Origin: Ochotona curzoniae
Lineage: Eukaryota > Chordata > Mammalia > Lagomorpha > Ochotonidae
NCBI RefSeq assembly: GCF_017591425.1
Contig: NW_024465751.1
Span: 8,122,001-8,186,000 of the forward strand
Direction of reading: 5' to 3'
DNA length: 64,000 nt
Positions 32,836-44,049 of this stretch are shown here, in pieces. The position numbers and the translations under genes were made by a program. The notes under the pieces were generated by a model that saw nothing but the letters and a program-made list of their open reading frames with translations, had not been told where the DNA came from and did no database searches. The first letter of the stretch is position 1, and each line of letters opens with the position of its first letter.

Positions 32836-35480
32836 AACTACAAAGGATATACACTTGGTCATTTGTAAAAAAAAAAAAAAAAGTGTTTATATACATACAC
32901 GACGGGGGACAAGCACTCCAATGTCCCCATAAATGTCCAGAGAACAAGCTGTCAGGGAGGAGAATGTCAAAGGTGCTTAACATCAACTCCGCTTGCTGCT
33001 GGTCTATTAGCACAAACCAACACTTCTTGCAAAGGACACTTAGCAATGCCACTCAAGCTATTGAACACAGTCCTGAACAAGTTTCTGAGAGAAACTGAGA
33101 GCCAAATAACAAAAGGAAAAACATTTTCTTTCTGTCTAAAAGACTAATAAGATTTAACATTAAAGAAAAATTATCTTTTATATCATCAAGCTAATTTGAT
33201 GTACTATAAAAGCAATCAAGTTACCCACTGAACGCTAAAACTAAGTCCACTCCAGCTGTCCAGTGGTCAAGTCTAGAAGGCCAAGAAATGAGCTGGCTAT
33301 GGTCAACTGCCAGGCAGCAAATGAAGGTCAGTGATAGAGAAAGAGATGGTCCAGGGCAAGGGAAGAGCTGTGGAAGGCTTCATGTTGCAAAAGTACTCTC
33401 CTGAGCGGAGCTTAGAGTCAATGTATGTTTACTTTCCATACTTGAGGACTATCCTCTCCCAAGTAAGAAGGGTCTGGAAAGGCCAGCAACATTCTTCAGT
33501 GTACCATTCCTGGTTTTCATTAGTCAACTGAACCCAACGGATTTATGTTGATGCTCATTTATAAGCTAATAAACACATGGAGAAGTCTCATATCACTTGG
33601 CATATTCATTAAGGAACTATTATAAGCAATTAGCTCAATAAGTAGGTGAAACGTGTCCCCCACCCTGCTCCAGCAAGTCAGGTCCACTGATTCACATTAC
33701 AAATTGGTAGCTGATCCCCTTGCCTATTGCAGAGCCAGGGCTGTTCTACTCATTCGTGTTTGTACCCAACAATCCTTGTCAGCACTGCTCCAAAACCTAC
33801 ATCAAATCACTGTCAGCTGACAGTATAACAGAAAGAACTTCAAGTGGTACTGGGTACAGGAAGAGCACAGAATTCAAACCATCCTTTAAAGATGGCTTCT
33901 GGCTTTCCTGTTCAGTGAAAAATCCTAGAAAAATGGAGAATGATAAGAAGGAAGGTTTCTTTTCAGACTACAGGGTTCTGACACTTACAGAGTAAGCCTC
34001 TGAATAGATCAAATTGGCCTGCATATGATCTTCTTAACCAAACAAGCCTATAATTATACAATCCAAGCCTCCATGCCATTCATTAGACACGTCATCTGTT
34101 ACTCAATGTCAAAATGCACTAACAGCAACATTATAACGATTACTGCTCTATCTTTTTGAAGTGTTGGACAGGCATTAAAGTTACATGATCTGTTGAACAT
34201 TAAACAGAAATGAAGGATTTAGTGCAGTCATCAAATTAAACTGAAAACAAAAGAAAAAGAGGGCCAAGGCAGGAAGAAGCATGAAGGCAAAATAGTTAGC
34301 AATCAGCGCTGGTTGTCTGCAATGTGAAAACTCTGGGCTAAAATGAGGGAGTAGAGATAGATGCGAGAAAAGGACTAAAAGACTTGTGTGTATGTGCGTG
34401 TGTGTTCTCTAATCAACTGCACGATTTTGCTGATATCAAACTACTTTCTTGAACCTCCATTCCAAGTGAAAATTGTGAAATCAGATGTCTTATTGTGCCA
34501 AGGCTTGTACAGGCATGTCTGCACAGGAACACACCAATTATATTCAGTTGATTCAATTCAGCTCCTCAAAGTTTATTAGTAAAATACCAGGTACTAGTAA
34601 GACAAAGCAGACATTTAGTGTTCTTAAAGGCTTGCTGACTTCAATTCAACATGACTCATACTCAGAAGAAACTGATAAATATTAAATGTCAAACAGTCCA
34701 TTCTGGCAAGGAGGAAGGAAGAAAAAGAGGGAATTGACTGATCATGTTTTAAATTTCTTAGAATAAATGGGACAGACGCTGGGAAATGTTCCTTTCTGAA
34801 ACAGGGAACAGCTATTTCCCAATTTCTGCAAATTAAAATTTGATTCTTTCATCTTTTGTAGACAAAATATTCTTTTTTGGATAAACTTGAACAAATGACA
34901 GTAGAAACCATATTATAAATCATTCCTCATCAAAAACAATTAACTGAAGCGCAGCTCCAACTTCCCTTCAGCGACAGTGGCCTTCAGCGACAGTTAACTG
35001 CACACACAGCTACCTGTGTGCATGTGCCTGTGTGTTTGTGTGTATGAGTATGTTTTTTCTGGCAGCCTAATGTCAAGCAATTATTATATATTCATCAGGA
35101 GTTGAACTTAATGACTTACTCACTACTTGAGCAATATTTAATAGAAACTTGGGGTACTTCTCACTACACTCTACCTCCAAGTTATAATTACTCCTCCACA
35201 TAAATGTTAGTGTGGTAAAATTAAAACAATCCACATTTTATAACCACCTCCCACTGGAAGTAATCGTGAAGAGTCTAACAGTATGTGACACTAGCTAGTA
35301 AGCAGCTGGTTTCTTGGCAAACAGTGACTATGGGAGAAGTCCTCCAGAAATATTCACCTTTACCGTCAACATTACTTTACCCACCCACGCAATTCTCTTA
35401 AAATGCAGAAGAGGGATGCCATATAACACATAAACTGGATTGATCCCTCTTCTAGGATCACCTGCATTCAAACACAGATT
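32836..35480. other. Intronic sequence, largely without recognised repeats
   Basis: About 2.6 kb with no CSINE. It contains a poly(A) (32868-32882) and a small tandem duplication of CCTTCAGCGACAGT at about 34966-34995. Open frames at 33331-33531, 33720-33995 and 34388-34685 have no recognisable product. Confidence 0.45.
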
Positions 35481-35627
35481 ATATGATACTACTTTTAGTT
35501 ATATAGTGTTTGACAAGTCACTTTATTGTAGTCTCAGTTCCTCCTCTGCACAATGGGTATGCCTAATTCACCAAGTTGTACATAAGGTCTAAGTAAGATA
35601 ATATAGATAAGTGATCTGCATAGAGCC
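35480..35627 (-). repeat. MIR remnant, reverse
   Basis: GTCTCAGTTCCTCCTCTGCA, CAATGGGTATGCCTAATTC and GTAAGATAATATAGATAAGT follow the reverse MIR consensus. Its far end runs into the 153-bp duplicated block. Confidence 0.6.
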
Positions 35628-35780
35628 TACAGTAAGACTAACAAATATGACCCATGATGATAACAAGTGGGGAACCTTTCTCCTGCCAAGGGTCATTTGG
35701 GTATCTATAGCATCATTCCCAGGTCATACAAAATTATCAACTTAAAAATCAGCCTGCTATACATGTATTGAATTTCAAGC
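35628..35780. repeat. 153-bp repeat, copy A
   Basis: It is identical to 62967-63119 at all but about seven positions, without gaps. The first 35 bp look like the end of a MIR. The part starting GTGGGGAACCTTTCTCCTGC resembles the terminus of a non-autonomous hAT-like repeat. Confidence 0.9.
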
Positions 35781-36330
35781 CCTGCCCATAGCTACCTTGG
35801 CAGGGCCAGACCAAACAATTTTGTGGCCTTCATACAGTGCAAAGTCTGGGTGTTCCTTGTCCTTGTTACAGAATGGATAACTCTTCTGCAAATGTATTTA
35901 AATACCCAAAGCATTTTGTGCCTGAAATAAAAAATGATCAAGCTTATGTCACTGTCCTTCAGTCTCTGCTGTCCATAGTAACTTCCGAAGCACCAAACTG
36001 AACTCACAAATCTGCAATGGTCCATAAGAAGCTCTGCAAACATGCACCCTTCCCCCAGGTCAGTAACTCATTTAACTAGCAGCTGCTTACTGCCTACTTA
36101 GCAGATGTCAGGAAGAGGAAAAACTGCTTTGAAGCAAGTAGCAGCACAGAAGGTAGGAAAGGCTTAGCAGGTGAACATAAATATGAACTGTGTCTTGAAG
36201 GATGGGTATTGGCCGATGTTCACCAGATGTGGGGGAGGATAAATAAATACCATTACCATTCTCCATCGGAAAAAAAAAACCTGAAAATGAACAGAAGAGG
36301 AAGGGATTTATAAAGGAAACAAGCCACTGA
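35781..36330. other. Intronic sequence, nothing recognised
   Basis: No feature was supported. The minus-strand frame at 35792-36043 is unassigned. Confidence 0.45.
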
Positions 36331-36334
36331 ACAC

Positions 36335-36505
36335 TGACTGTGTGGCAAGCACTCTGAACATACTACCTCATCCAGTCCTTTGTTCCAACAGTCTGAATTA
36401 GGCCATTAAGCATATTGTAGAGATAAGGAAACTGATGCTTACAAAGGCCAAGTCAGTTGCTCCAGATCACATAGTTAATAAATGATGGAGCTGGGGACTG
36501 GCCTC
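36335..36505 (+). repeat. MIR remnant
   Basis: GTGTGGCAAGCACTCTGAAC, AGATAAGGAAACTGATGCTT, TCCAGATCACATAGTTAATA and GATGGAGCTGGGGACTGG. Confidence 0.75.
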
Positions 36506-36890
36506 ATGCTGGACTTAAAATTACTATGGGAGAAACAGCTACAGGACCTGAATTGAAACATACTTCATGCAACAGTTATGGTGTAAAGAATAAGCTATTC
36601 TCTACTTACAGGAATATTCCAAAAATTATTTAAGAGATAAAGTGAAAGGCAATAATTTAAGATATTCAAAGCAACAAGGGCCCTGCATTTATCATTTAGA
36701 CATACAAGTCACTAGAAAGTGTAGTATTAGTAGTCTATAAACTATTATGATAAAGATCAAATTCATACTGTTGCCTAAAATAAATTCTGTGATCAATTAA
36801 TTTCTAAAAATAATGCAATTACATCTCTGTTGGTCATTGAAAACATATTAACACAAAACTATGGACATTTATCATTTTAAAACAAATCTA

Positions 36891-37190
36891 CAGGGTGGTG
36901 CTGAAGTGTGATCAGTTAAGCTGCCACTGGCAGCACCACATCCCATATGGGCTCCAGTTCGAGTCCCAGCTGCTCCAGTTCTGATCCAGCTCCCTACTAC
37001 TTCCTGAGAAAGCAGTAGCAGATGGCCCAAGCGCCAGCAACCGTGAAGGAGACATGGAAGAAGCTCCTAGCTCCTGGTTGCAGCCTGGAACAGCCTTGAT
37101 TGATGCAAAAATTGGGGGAGTGAACCAGCAAGTAGTAGACTGCTCTTCCTCGTTGTCTCTCCCACTCTGGCTTTCCAATAAAATAAACAA
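36891..37190 (+). mobile_element. CSINE (older type)
   Basis: GCAGCACCACATCCCATATG, GTTCGAGTCCCAGCTGCTCC, GATCCAGCTCCCTACTACTT and CCAATAAAATAAACAA. Its tail is the target of the next SINE. Confidence 0.9.
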
Positions 37191-37514
37191 TTTTTTTAAG
37201 ACTTATTTTATTTTCATTACAAAGTCAGATATACAGAGAGGAGGAGAGATAGACAGGAAGATCTTCCATCGGATGATTCACTCCCCAACTGACAACAATG
37301 GCCGGTGCTGTGCCAATCCAAAGACAGAAGCTCTTCCAGGTCTCCTACGCAGGTGCAGGGTCCCAAAGGTTTGTGCTGTCCTCAACTGCTTTCCCAGGCC
37401 ACAAGCAGGGAGCTGGATGGGAAGTGGAGCAGCCGGGGTTAAAACTGGTGCCCAAATGGGATCCCAGCGCATTCAAGGTGAGGACTTTAGCTGCTAGGCA
37501 ACAACGCCGGGCCC
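37191..37514 (-). mobile_element. CSINE (young), reverse, inserted in the tail of another CSINE
   Basis: TTTTTTTAAGACTTATTTTA, AAAGTCAGATATACAGAGAG, GGGAGCTGGATGGGAAGTGG and CAACAACGCCGGGCCC. The TSD AAAATAAACAA/AAAATAAACGA (37180-37190, 37515-37525) lies inside the A-rich tail of the preceding copy. Confidence 0.93.
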
Positions 37515-37540
37515 AAAATAAACGAAACTTAAAAAAAAAA

Positions 37541-37824
37541 TCTGGGTCCAGGACAGTAGCCTAGTGGCTTGAGTGTTCACCTTGTACATCTGGGATCCCA
37601 TTTGGGCACCGGTTCTAATGCCAGCAGCCCTGCTTCCCATCTAGCTCCCTGCCTAAGGCCTGGGAAAACAGTCAGGGATGGCACTAGAAGAAGCTCCTGG
37701 CTCCTGGCTTCGCATCAGCTTGGTTCCAGCTGCTGCAGCCACTTGAGGAGTGAATAAGTGGATGAAAGATCTTCTCTGTCTCTCCTCTCTGCATATCTGA
37801 GTTTCCAATAATAAAAATCCACAA
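37541..37824 (+). mobile_element. CSINE (young type), slightly shortened core
   Basis: GTAGCCTAGTGGCTTGAGTG, CATTTGGGCACCGGTTCTAA, CTCCCTGCCTAAGGCCTGGG and TGAAAGATCTTCTCTGTC. The central CCAAAGCCTTGGGACC block is missing relative to other copies. Confidence 0.9.
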
Positions 37825-38110
37825 ACCCCTTTGGATGCCTATTACAAACTACCCAAAACTTTAAAGTCAGGTTTATTTTTCATTTGACTTAAATATTTTT
37901 TCCATACCCTTCTTGCCCATTTCTCCCATAGCTGAATGAAAACATGAAAACAAACAGTACATTTAAGGAAGTAAGCAATTTTGTACAGATTTCCCAACAA
38001 ACATAATTTCCGTCTGCCATTGCCCTCATCTTCAATCCCTTGGCTGAGTCCAAGTCTTACAGCAGTGTGAGACTTGGAGAGCAGGGAATTTCCTTTCAAA
38101 AAATGGTCAT

Positions 38111-38583
38111 ATTTATTTATTTATTTATTTGAAAGCTAAAACAATGGAGAGGAAAACAGAAAGAGATCTTCGATATACTGGTTTACTCCCTACACATCCT
38201 CCTCAACTATGGGCAGGGCCAGCCCCAAAGCAGGAATCAGAGTACCATAGGTATCATAGACTCCATATTTGACATGTTATGTGCTGCCAACCACACATGT
38301 AAGCAGGAAGCTGGTCAGAAACAGAGATGTATGCTTCCCCCCCGCCCAGCCCAGCCCTGCTGGAGCTAGGTTAACCTGAATAAACCACCTTTATGCCTTA
38401 GCACCGACTTCAGACTTGATAATTTTCTGGGGATATCAAAATCCGGCACAACACCTGCCACACATGTAAGCAGGAAGCTGGGTCAGAAACAGAGATGGAC
38501 AAAGTACTGGATCCCAGATGTTCCAATATGAGATGCATGCATCCCAAGCAGTGGATCAACTCACTGGGCCACAAGGTTCGCTC
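38111..38583 (-). mobile_element. CSINE (old), reverse, disrupted by a 128-bp insert
   Basis: The SINE runs from 38111 to about 38329 and resumes at 38458. Between them, 38330-38457 carries GGTTAACCTGAATAAACCAC and ends AATCCGGCACAACA, which looks like the 3' part of an LTR. About 39 bp of SINE sequence (CCACACATGTAAGCAGGAAG and following) is present on both sides. Confidence 0.65.
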
Positions 38584-38589
38584 TGATCC

Positions 38590-39190
38590 AGGTATCTCAG
38601 AGAACAAAGGCTGGCTTTGATTCTGACTGAATACCAAAGTTCCCACATGAATTTGTGGCAGCAAAGACAAAAGGCAGTATGGCTTAAGTATTTATCAAAG
38701 AAGTGAAATAAGAATTCATCAAGAGATTAAATCTGGTATCTCCAAAAGGAGACCTATAAACTATTTTGTTATATTAGTTGTATTTTTCAGTATTCCAACA
38801 TCAATCTGCTACAATTATAAGGTTTTCTCAATTGCCTTAATTTTTTTTTTAAATCAAAAAAGTACAGAGTTGAAAAATCCAAACAGTATGTGGAGGCTGC
38901 AATCCCCAAACTCTCTCCCCAGAGGTTACCATTGCTGTGAGGTTCTTCTGGACTATTCCCCATGGAAATATACTACATGCAAGATATACCTTCTAAAAAA
39001 AATCATTATGGAAATTAAACTAGCGATAGAAAATAAGGAATTAAGAGTGGAGAAGAAATTATTCCAAGAGGGTTCCACAATGAAAGTCACATCAATATCC
39101 TCTTGCTGTCCTGATCTTCAATAAATGGACAGAAGCAGAAACAACAGTGAATGGTTACTTTAGTTAAATGTCAGTCTTCACTCTAAACTA
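38590..39190. other. Intronic sequence, nothing recognised
   Basis: AT-rich. No exon, RNA or named repeat could be supported. Confidence 0.45.
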
Positions 39191-39196
39191 ACAGTA

Positions 39197-39520
39197 AGGG
39201 GTCAGCACTGTGGTGCAGTGGATGAAACTGCCATTTACAGCATTAGCATCTTGTATCAGAAAGATGGTTTTGAGGCCTGGCATCTTTGCTTCATCCCCAG
39301 CAACCTGCAAATGCACCTGGGAAAGCAGCATGAACTAGCCCTCGGACTTGGGTCCCTGACACTCCTGTGGGAGACCCAGATGCAGTTCTGGGCTCTTGCC
39401 TTCAGAGAAGCCCCATTCTGTCTGTTGGCAGCCATTAGTGAATGGAAGGTTGATGATCCACCCCCCTCTCTCTTACTCTGCCTCGCAAATAAACAAATAT
39501 TTAAACAAATAAAACAACAG
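39197..39520 (+). mobile_element. CSINE (older subfamily)
   Basis: GGGGTCAGCACTGTGGTGCA, CACCTGGGAAAGCAGCATGA, CTCCTGTGGGAGACCCAGAT and CGCAAATAAACAAATATTTA. Confidence 0.88.
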
Positions 39521-39617
39521 AAAAACGGTAAACAAATACATTTAGAAAGACAACACATGACTGCATCAGAAAGAACCAGCTCCTGTTAAACAAAGAACTG
39601 AGCGTTAGTAGCGAACT

Positions 39618-39725
39618 TCCATTTCTTTATTCGACAAATATTTACCAAGCATAGTCTAAGGTGCCTGGCATTGGGATGGGGGCAGTGCAGAGAGCAGTGA
39701 ACTAGGTAAACACCATGTCTTCGCC
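39618..39725 (+). repeat. L2-like remnant
   Basis: TTTCTTTATTCGACAAATAT followed by TTACCAAGCATAGTCTAAGG and GCAGTGAACTAGGTAAAC. Confidence 0.55.
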
Positions 39726-40620
39726 CGAAGGGCTTTAAGCCATTTCTGCTCCATGTGAAATTTTCTAAAAAGCCCAATAAAACTAACAGGACTTTGTTTC
39801 TTTCTAAAGGTGATGAGAAAGCGTGTTTTATGGCTGAATAGCTGTAATTATTAGAGACATTGCAAAAAGCTGATTCAGCACCTGCCCAGAACAGAGCCAG
39901 GCAATGCCAACAATATGCCTGAATTCCTCTTTACACATTAAGCTATTTCCATCTCATAACCTCCCTGCTTTATATGGCTCACAGAGGTCAGCTCATTGCA
40001 CCTCAGTAGCACAAGCAGCCCAGGAACTCCGGTCCTCTACTTCAGACTTACAGAACCGTCTCCTGAGCGTACACAAAATCTCAACTCTCAGGTCCCAGTC
40101 CTTTCAGGATGGCTGTTCAATATTCTCTTCCCAGCCAACCTTTCCTTCCCAAGACAGGTTACAGCCATCAGGGCTGTTCAGCTTAAACGGTCCCCCTTCA
40201 TTGGTACATAACTGTCATTTTACAGAGGGATTCCAGGGTAAAACACAATCATTATTGCCATGACTTAAATAATGAAAACTGATACTGCTATCATAATACA
40301 TTTGTATCACTGTGACCACAAGTTGGCTCCGTCATACAAAAACAAAAAACAAAAAACAAAAAAGAGAGAGATTGAGAAAGAAAAACAGAAAGTTCCACAG
40401 TAACTATTAATTCAGATGACTCTTTTCCTATATTGGTACAAAAGAATTATTCTACCCAAAACTTAAGATTATCACATTTCATGTTTTTGAAATCTTGTGT
40501 TACATTTTATTCAGAAGGTAGAAATCTTTTTGAATTTCAATGTTAATTGATCAACTGGGTTCCCCTATTTTCTACGACATATAAATCAGACAACTTTGCC
40601 TATCTTAATTTTGTTTCAAG
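39726..40620. other. Intronic sequence; (CAAAAA)n tract
   Basis: A (CAAAAA)n-type tract lies at 40339-40365, and a weak MIR-like trace at 39940-40060. Overlapping plus-strand frames at 39904-40263 have no recognisable product. Confidence 0.4.
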
Positions 40621-40621
40621 A

Positions 40622-40800
40622 AGTTAATAATAGCTAACATTTACTGTCACTTGTTATGTGCCACATACTATACAAAGCAATATACCTGTATTATCTCATT
40701 TGTTCCCTTTAATGTACTGTGAGAAAGACACCACTATTAGGTCACTTTGTGGAAGACAAAAAGGCTCAGAGAAGTTAGGAGCCTTTGAACTAAAGTCATT
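40622..40800 (+). repeat. MIR remnant
   Basis: AATAGCTAACATTTACTGTC, GTTATGTGCCACATACTATA, GTATTATCTCATTTGTTCCC and AAAGGCTCAGAGAAGTTAGG are clear MIR text. Confidence 0.8.
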
Positions 40801-42570
40801 CATCTCATGAGCTCTTCTGCCTACAACCATCACTCAGGGCAGAATCCACTTTCGTGCCTCTGCTAAACGTTCTCCTGAAATCTATGTGGTGTTAGGTTAG
40901 AAAACTTCCCTACTGTGCCGGGAAGGTTACCCTGCTTGAAAAAGGCAGGAAGGTGGGGAACAGGAGAGAGGAACTAAGCTGATCAGGAACAAAAATATCA
41001 AGCAGGTTCATAAGTGAGACAGCATCCCCCAGAAAAGTTCAGTGCTCTTCAACTTGTATACGGACAGTAATCGCCTTAACCAAACTATGCCTCTATCTAG
41101 TTTAAATAAACTTAAACCAGGAAGATTACCAATAGGATCAGAATACTTGAAATACAAAGTCAACGGGGATACTCTGAACAAATTCTCAAAAAACGTCAGT
41201 ACTAGTTTCAAGCTCTCTAATCAAAACTTTATTATAATGCTTAAGATTTCAAGAATTGTCACCTCATTACTTACCTAACCCTTAAACGCTGGTCTAAATG
41301 AGAAGGGGTTTGTTCTGATAACATTTCTTTAGATAGGAGCAAAAAGGTCACAGTCACAAAATGTGGGAACAAGTGAACTATATGTCTGTCGGGGAACAAT
41401 TGCTATGCTTACTATTTTTTGGAAAGTAAAAAATTTAATTTCACGAAAATAAAGGCAAATCAATCCGATAAAGTTTAAATCACTGACAAACCTAGAAATT
41501 TACTACATATACTGTAATAATTTTCTAGACAGATTTAGCCTATCATTTGCCCCTCTACATAATACAGATGTTGGAAAATGTATCTCAGATTTCATAAATT
41601 TTATTTTTTTCTCTAATGATATTTTAAGATGTTCTACTTTCCACTTAAATAATTTAATCAGCTGTCAGTTTAAATAGTCAAATAATCAACCGAGATTGTT
41701 TTTCTTTCTTTAAAAGCCTTTTTATCAAAAAAAAATAACAATCTATAAACACTTAAATCTACTAGAAACCTTTCAGAGAACTCTGTTGAATGAAGTAAAC
41801 TACATCCATTTCTATAATGGGACGGATCATTCACTAATGGATCTGCTTTCAGATAACATAATTATCATGAACTACAAAGCAAGATATAAAAAAATTTTGG
41901 TATCAACATGTGACTGGTTCTGAAATCTCTCCAGAGCACAGTGCAAACACTGTAGCAGTAATCATAATGAGAGTTCCAACCAACAGCCTTCCACATACAG
42001 TCACCCAGCCTCTGCGACTGAGCAGAACCATGACACAAGGTGTAGGTAGGACCAAAAATCTGAAGTCACCTCAGGCTCCTTTTTCACATCCTCCACATTG
42101 AACTAGTCATGAATATCTACCAACTCTGCCTGCCAGCACCAACTATGATCTTTCCAATTACAGGTGCCTTATTTCAGTCTTTACAGTTTTACTTCCTTAG
42201 TTATTTCTTCTTTCTAATATCTCTACCTTGCATGCTTCTTGCATTACAAGATACCACGACATATCTGTTCCAATGTAAGAAGACTGCCCAGATCGAATGT
42301 TGGTGAGAATGTGGACCAATCAGAGCTCCCTAAGAGGCTTCTGAATTTTCAGATGACAATGTTACTTACAAAGAATATTTACCCAAAAACTCGAGCCATA
42401 CTTGATTTAATCTTATCATGATGGCTCACTTAGACATTTATGTAAACTACAGAAATATTTATCAAGAGAAATATTTTTTGTAACAGATATAAAAAATCAA
42501 GCTTTTAATTTATGGAAGCGTATACTTGTTTCTCATACTTAAGTATTCTATTATATAACCTGCTTTCTCT
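40801..42570. other. Intronic sequence, nothing recognised
   Basis: About 1.8 kb, strongly AT-rich, with no SINE and no exon-like structure that I can support. Confidence 0.45.
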
Positions 42571-42659
42571 AATTCAGTGATTTGTGAAGTGTGAGCAAAG
42601 GACCACCATTATAAGTAGCATCAGTAACACCTGGGAATTTCTTGAGAAATACAAATTCT

Positions 42660-42974
42660 TGGAGCCAGCATTGTAATATACAATGGGTCAAGCCACAGCC
42701 TTGTGACTCTGGAACCCCATATGGCACCTGTCTGTGTCCTGGCTGCTCTACTTCAGATCCAGTTCCCTGCAAATAGTCTGGAAAAGACAGCCAAAGGTGA
42801 TCCAAGTGCTTGGGCCCCACCACTCAGCTCTGGAAGGATCCAGACAGAGCCCCCGGCTTCAGCCCAGCTCACTCCTGCCACTGTGGCCACTTGGCGGCTG
42901 AACTATCAGATGGAAAATCTCTTCATCTCTCACTCACTCTATATCTCTTTCAAATAAATAAATGCAGATTTTTT
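42660..42974 (+). mobile_element. CSINE inside the MER5A-like element
   Basis: GGAGCCAGCATTGTAATATA, CCCCATATGGCACCTGTC, GCCACTGTGGCCACTTGGC and TTTCAAATAAATAAATGC. Confidence 0.85.
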
Positions 42975-43055
42975 TAATATCAATTTTCATGTTGTAAGCA
43001 GAAGGCTGAAACTGACAGGTGAAACCCAGTAATTAAAAAAAATTCTTTTTTCCCT

Positions 43056-43374
43056 TTCTTAAAAGACTTATTTGTTTGTTTGGAAGGCAGAATTACAAAG
43101 AAAAAGGAGAGGCAAAGATGTTTCACACACCAACTCACTCCCAATATGACCAACAGTGGCCAAGGCTAGCACAGGCCAAAGGCAGGAGCCTAGAAGTCCA
43201 TCTGGGTCTCCGACGTGAACAGAAGGGACCCAAGTACTCAGGCCTTCTGCTGCTGCTTTCCTGAGCACATGAGAAGGAACTAAGTTGAAAGCAGAAAAGC
43301 CAGCATCTGTACCCATATGAGATGCTGGCGTTGCAGGCAGTAGCTTTACCCACTGTACTACAATGACGTCCCAC
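43056..43374 (-). mobile_element. CSINE, reverse, inside the MER5A-like element
   Basis: AAAAGACTTATTTGTTTGTT, GGAAGGCAGAATTACAAAGA, CATATGAGATGCTGGCGTTG and CACTGTACTACAATGACGTC. The 152-aa minus-strand frame over it is SINE plus flanking sequence. Confidence 0.88.
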
Positions 43375-43620
43375 CAGTCCATATTTTTCAGAAGCCCTCC
43401 AGCAGATTCAGATGCATAATAAAATCTGACATCCACTATTCTAAAGTTTAATTTAAAGTGAAAACCACAAATTGCCTTTTTCTCCGCAACAATGACTTCA
43501 ACAAATTCAATTAGCTGTCTCTTCATTTTTATACCCCCAAAATTATTTTAGACCCTGATTAGGCTAAAGATCCCATTAATAAATAATTCCACAATATAAG
43601 AGTCCATAAATAAGGCATTA

Positions 43621-43691
43621 TGGTGGAGAAATTCCAAACTCTATGGAATTGTACCATAAAATCCAAAATTTTAAAAAAATAATAAAATAAA
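43621..43691 (+). mobile_element. Very short 5'-truncated L1 insertion with TSD
   Basis: A 71-bp insert (CTCTATGGAATTGTACCATA, then A-rich) resembles the last bases of the L1 at 57751-60699 (TATGGAACTGTATCATAAAA). It is flanked by perfect 13-bp copies of AAATAAGGCATTA at 43608-43620 and 43692-43704. Confidence 0.8.
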
Positions 43692-44049
43692 AAATAAGGC
43701 ATTACACAATAACACTAGTTGTAAAACAGACTTTCCCACCTAAATATCCTAGTCATTTACTTATATCTACTTTTGCAACTTCATCCAATATTCTTTGCAA
43801 ACATACCAAATTTTGAGCTAATTGTAGCTACATACTGTCATCCTTCAGTGAACATCTGTGTAACTTTTAATTAGGTTCTTGTAAGTGAAATGAATTTTAA
43901 AAACCTGACTAATTGAATATTTTAACTGTTTCATAAAGGTTCTGAAGCAGAATGAAAGCAGAAATGATATCGGAGTGAATCAAGACATCCGGGACCGTCA
44001 GTAATTTGCTCTGAGACTTTGAGCTGTTAACTTCTGGGTTCCACTTCCC

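Larger units (their letters stand above)
42574..43450 (+). mobile_element. MER5A-like hAT transposon, split by two CSINEs
   Basis: The left part (42574-42659) reads CAGTGATTTGTGAAGTGTGA and AGTAACACCTGGGAATTTCT. The right part (43375-43450) reads GAAGCCCTCCAGCAGATTCA and ends near ACATCCACTATTCTAAAG. Together they give both ends of a MER5A-type non-autonomous hAT element, with two SINEs in the middle. Confidence 0.7.
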
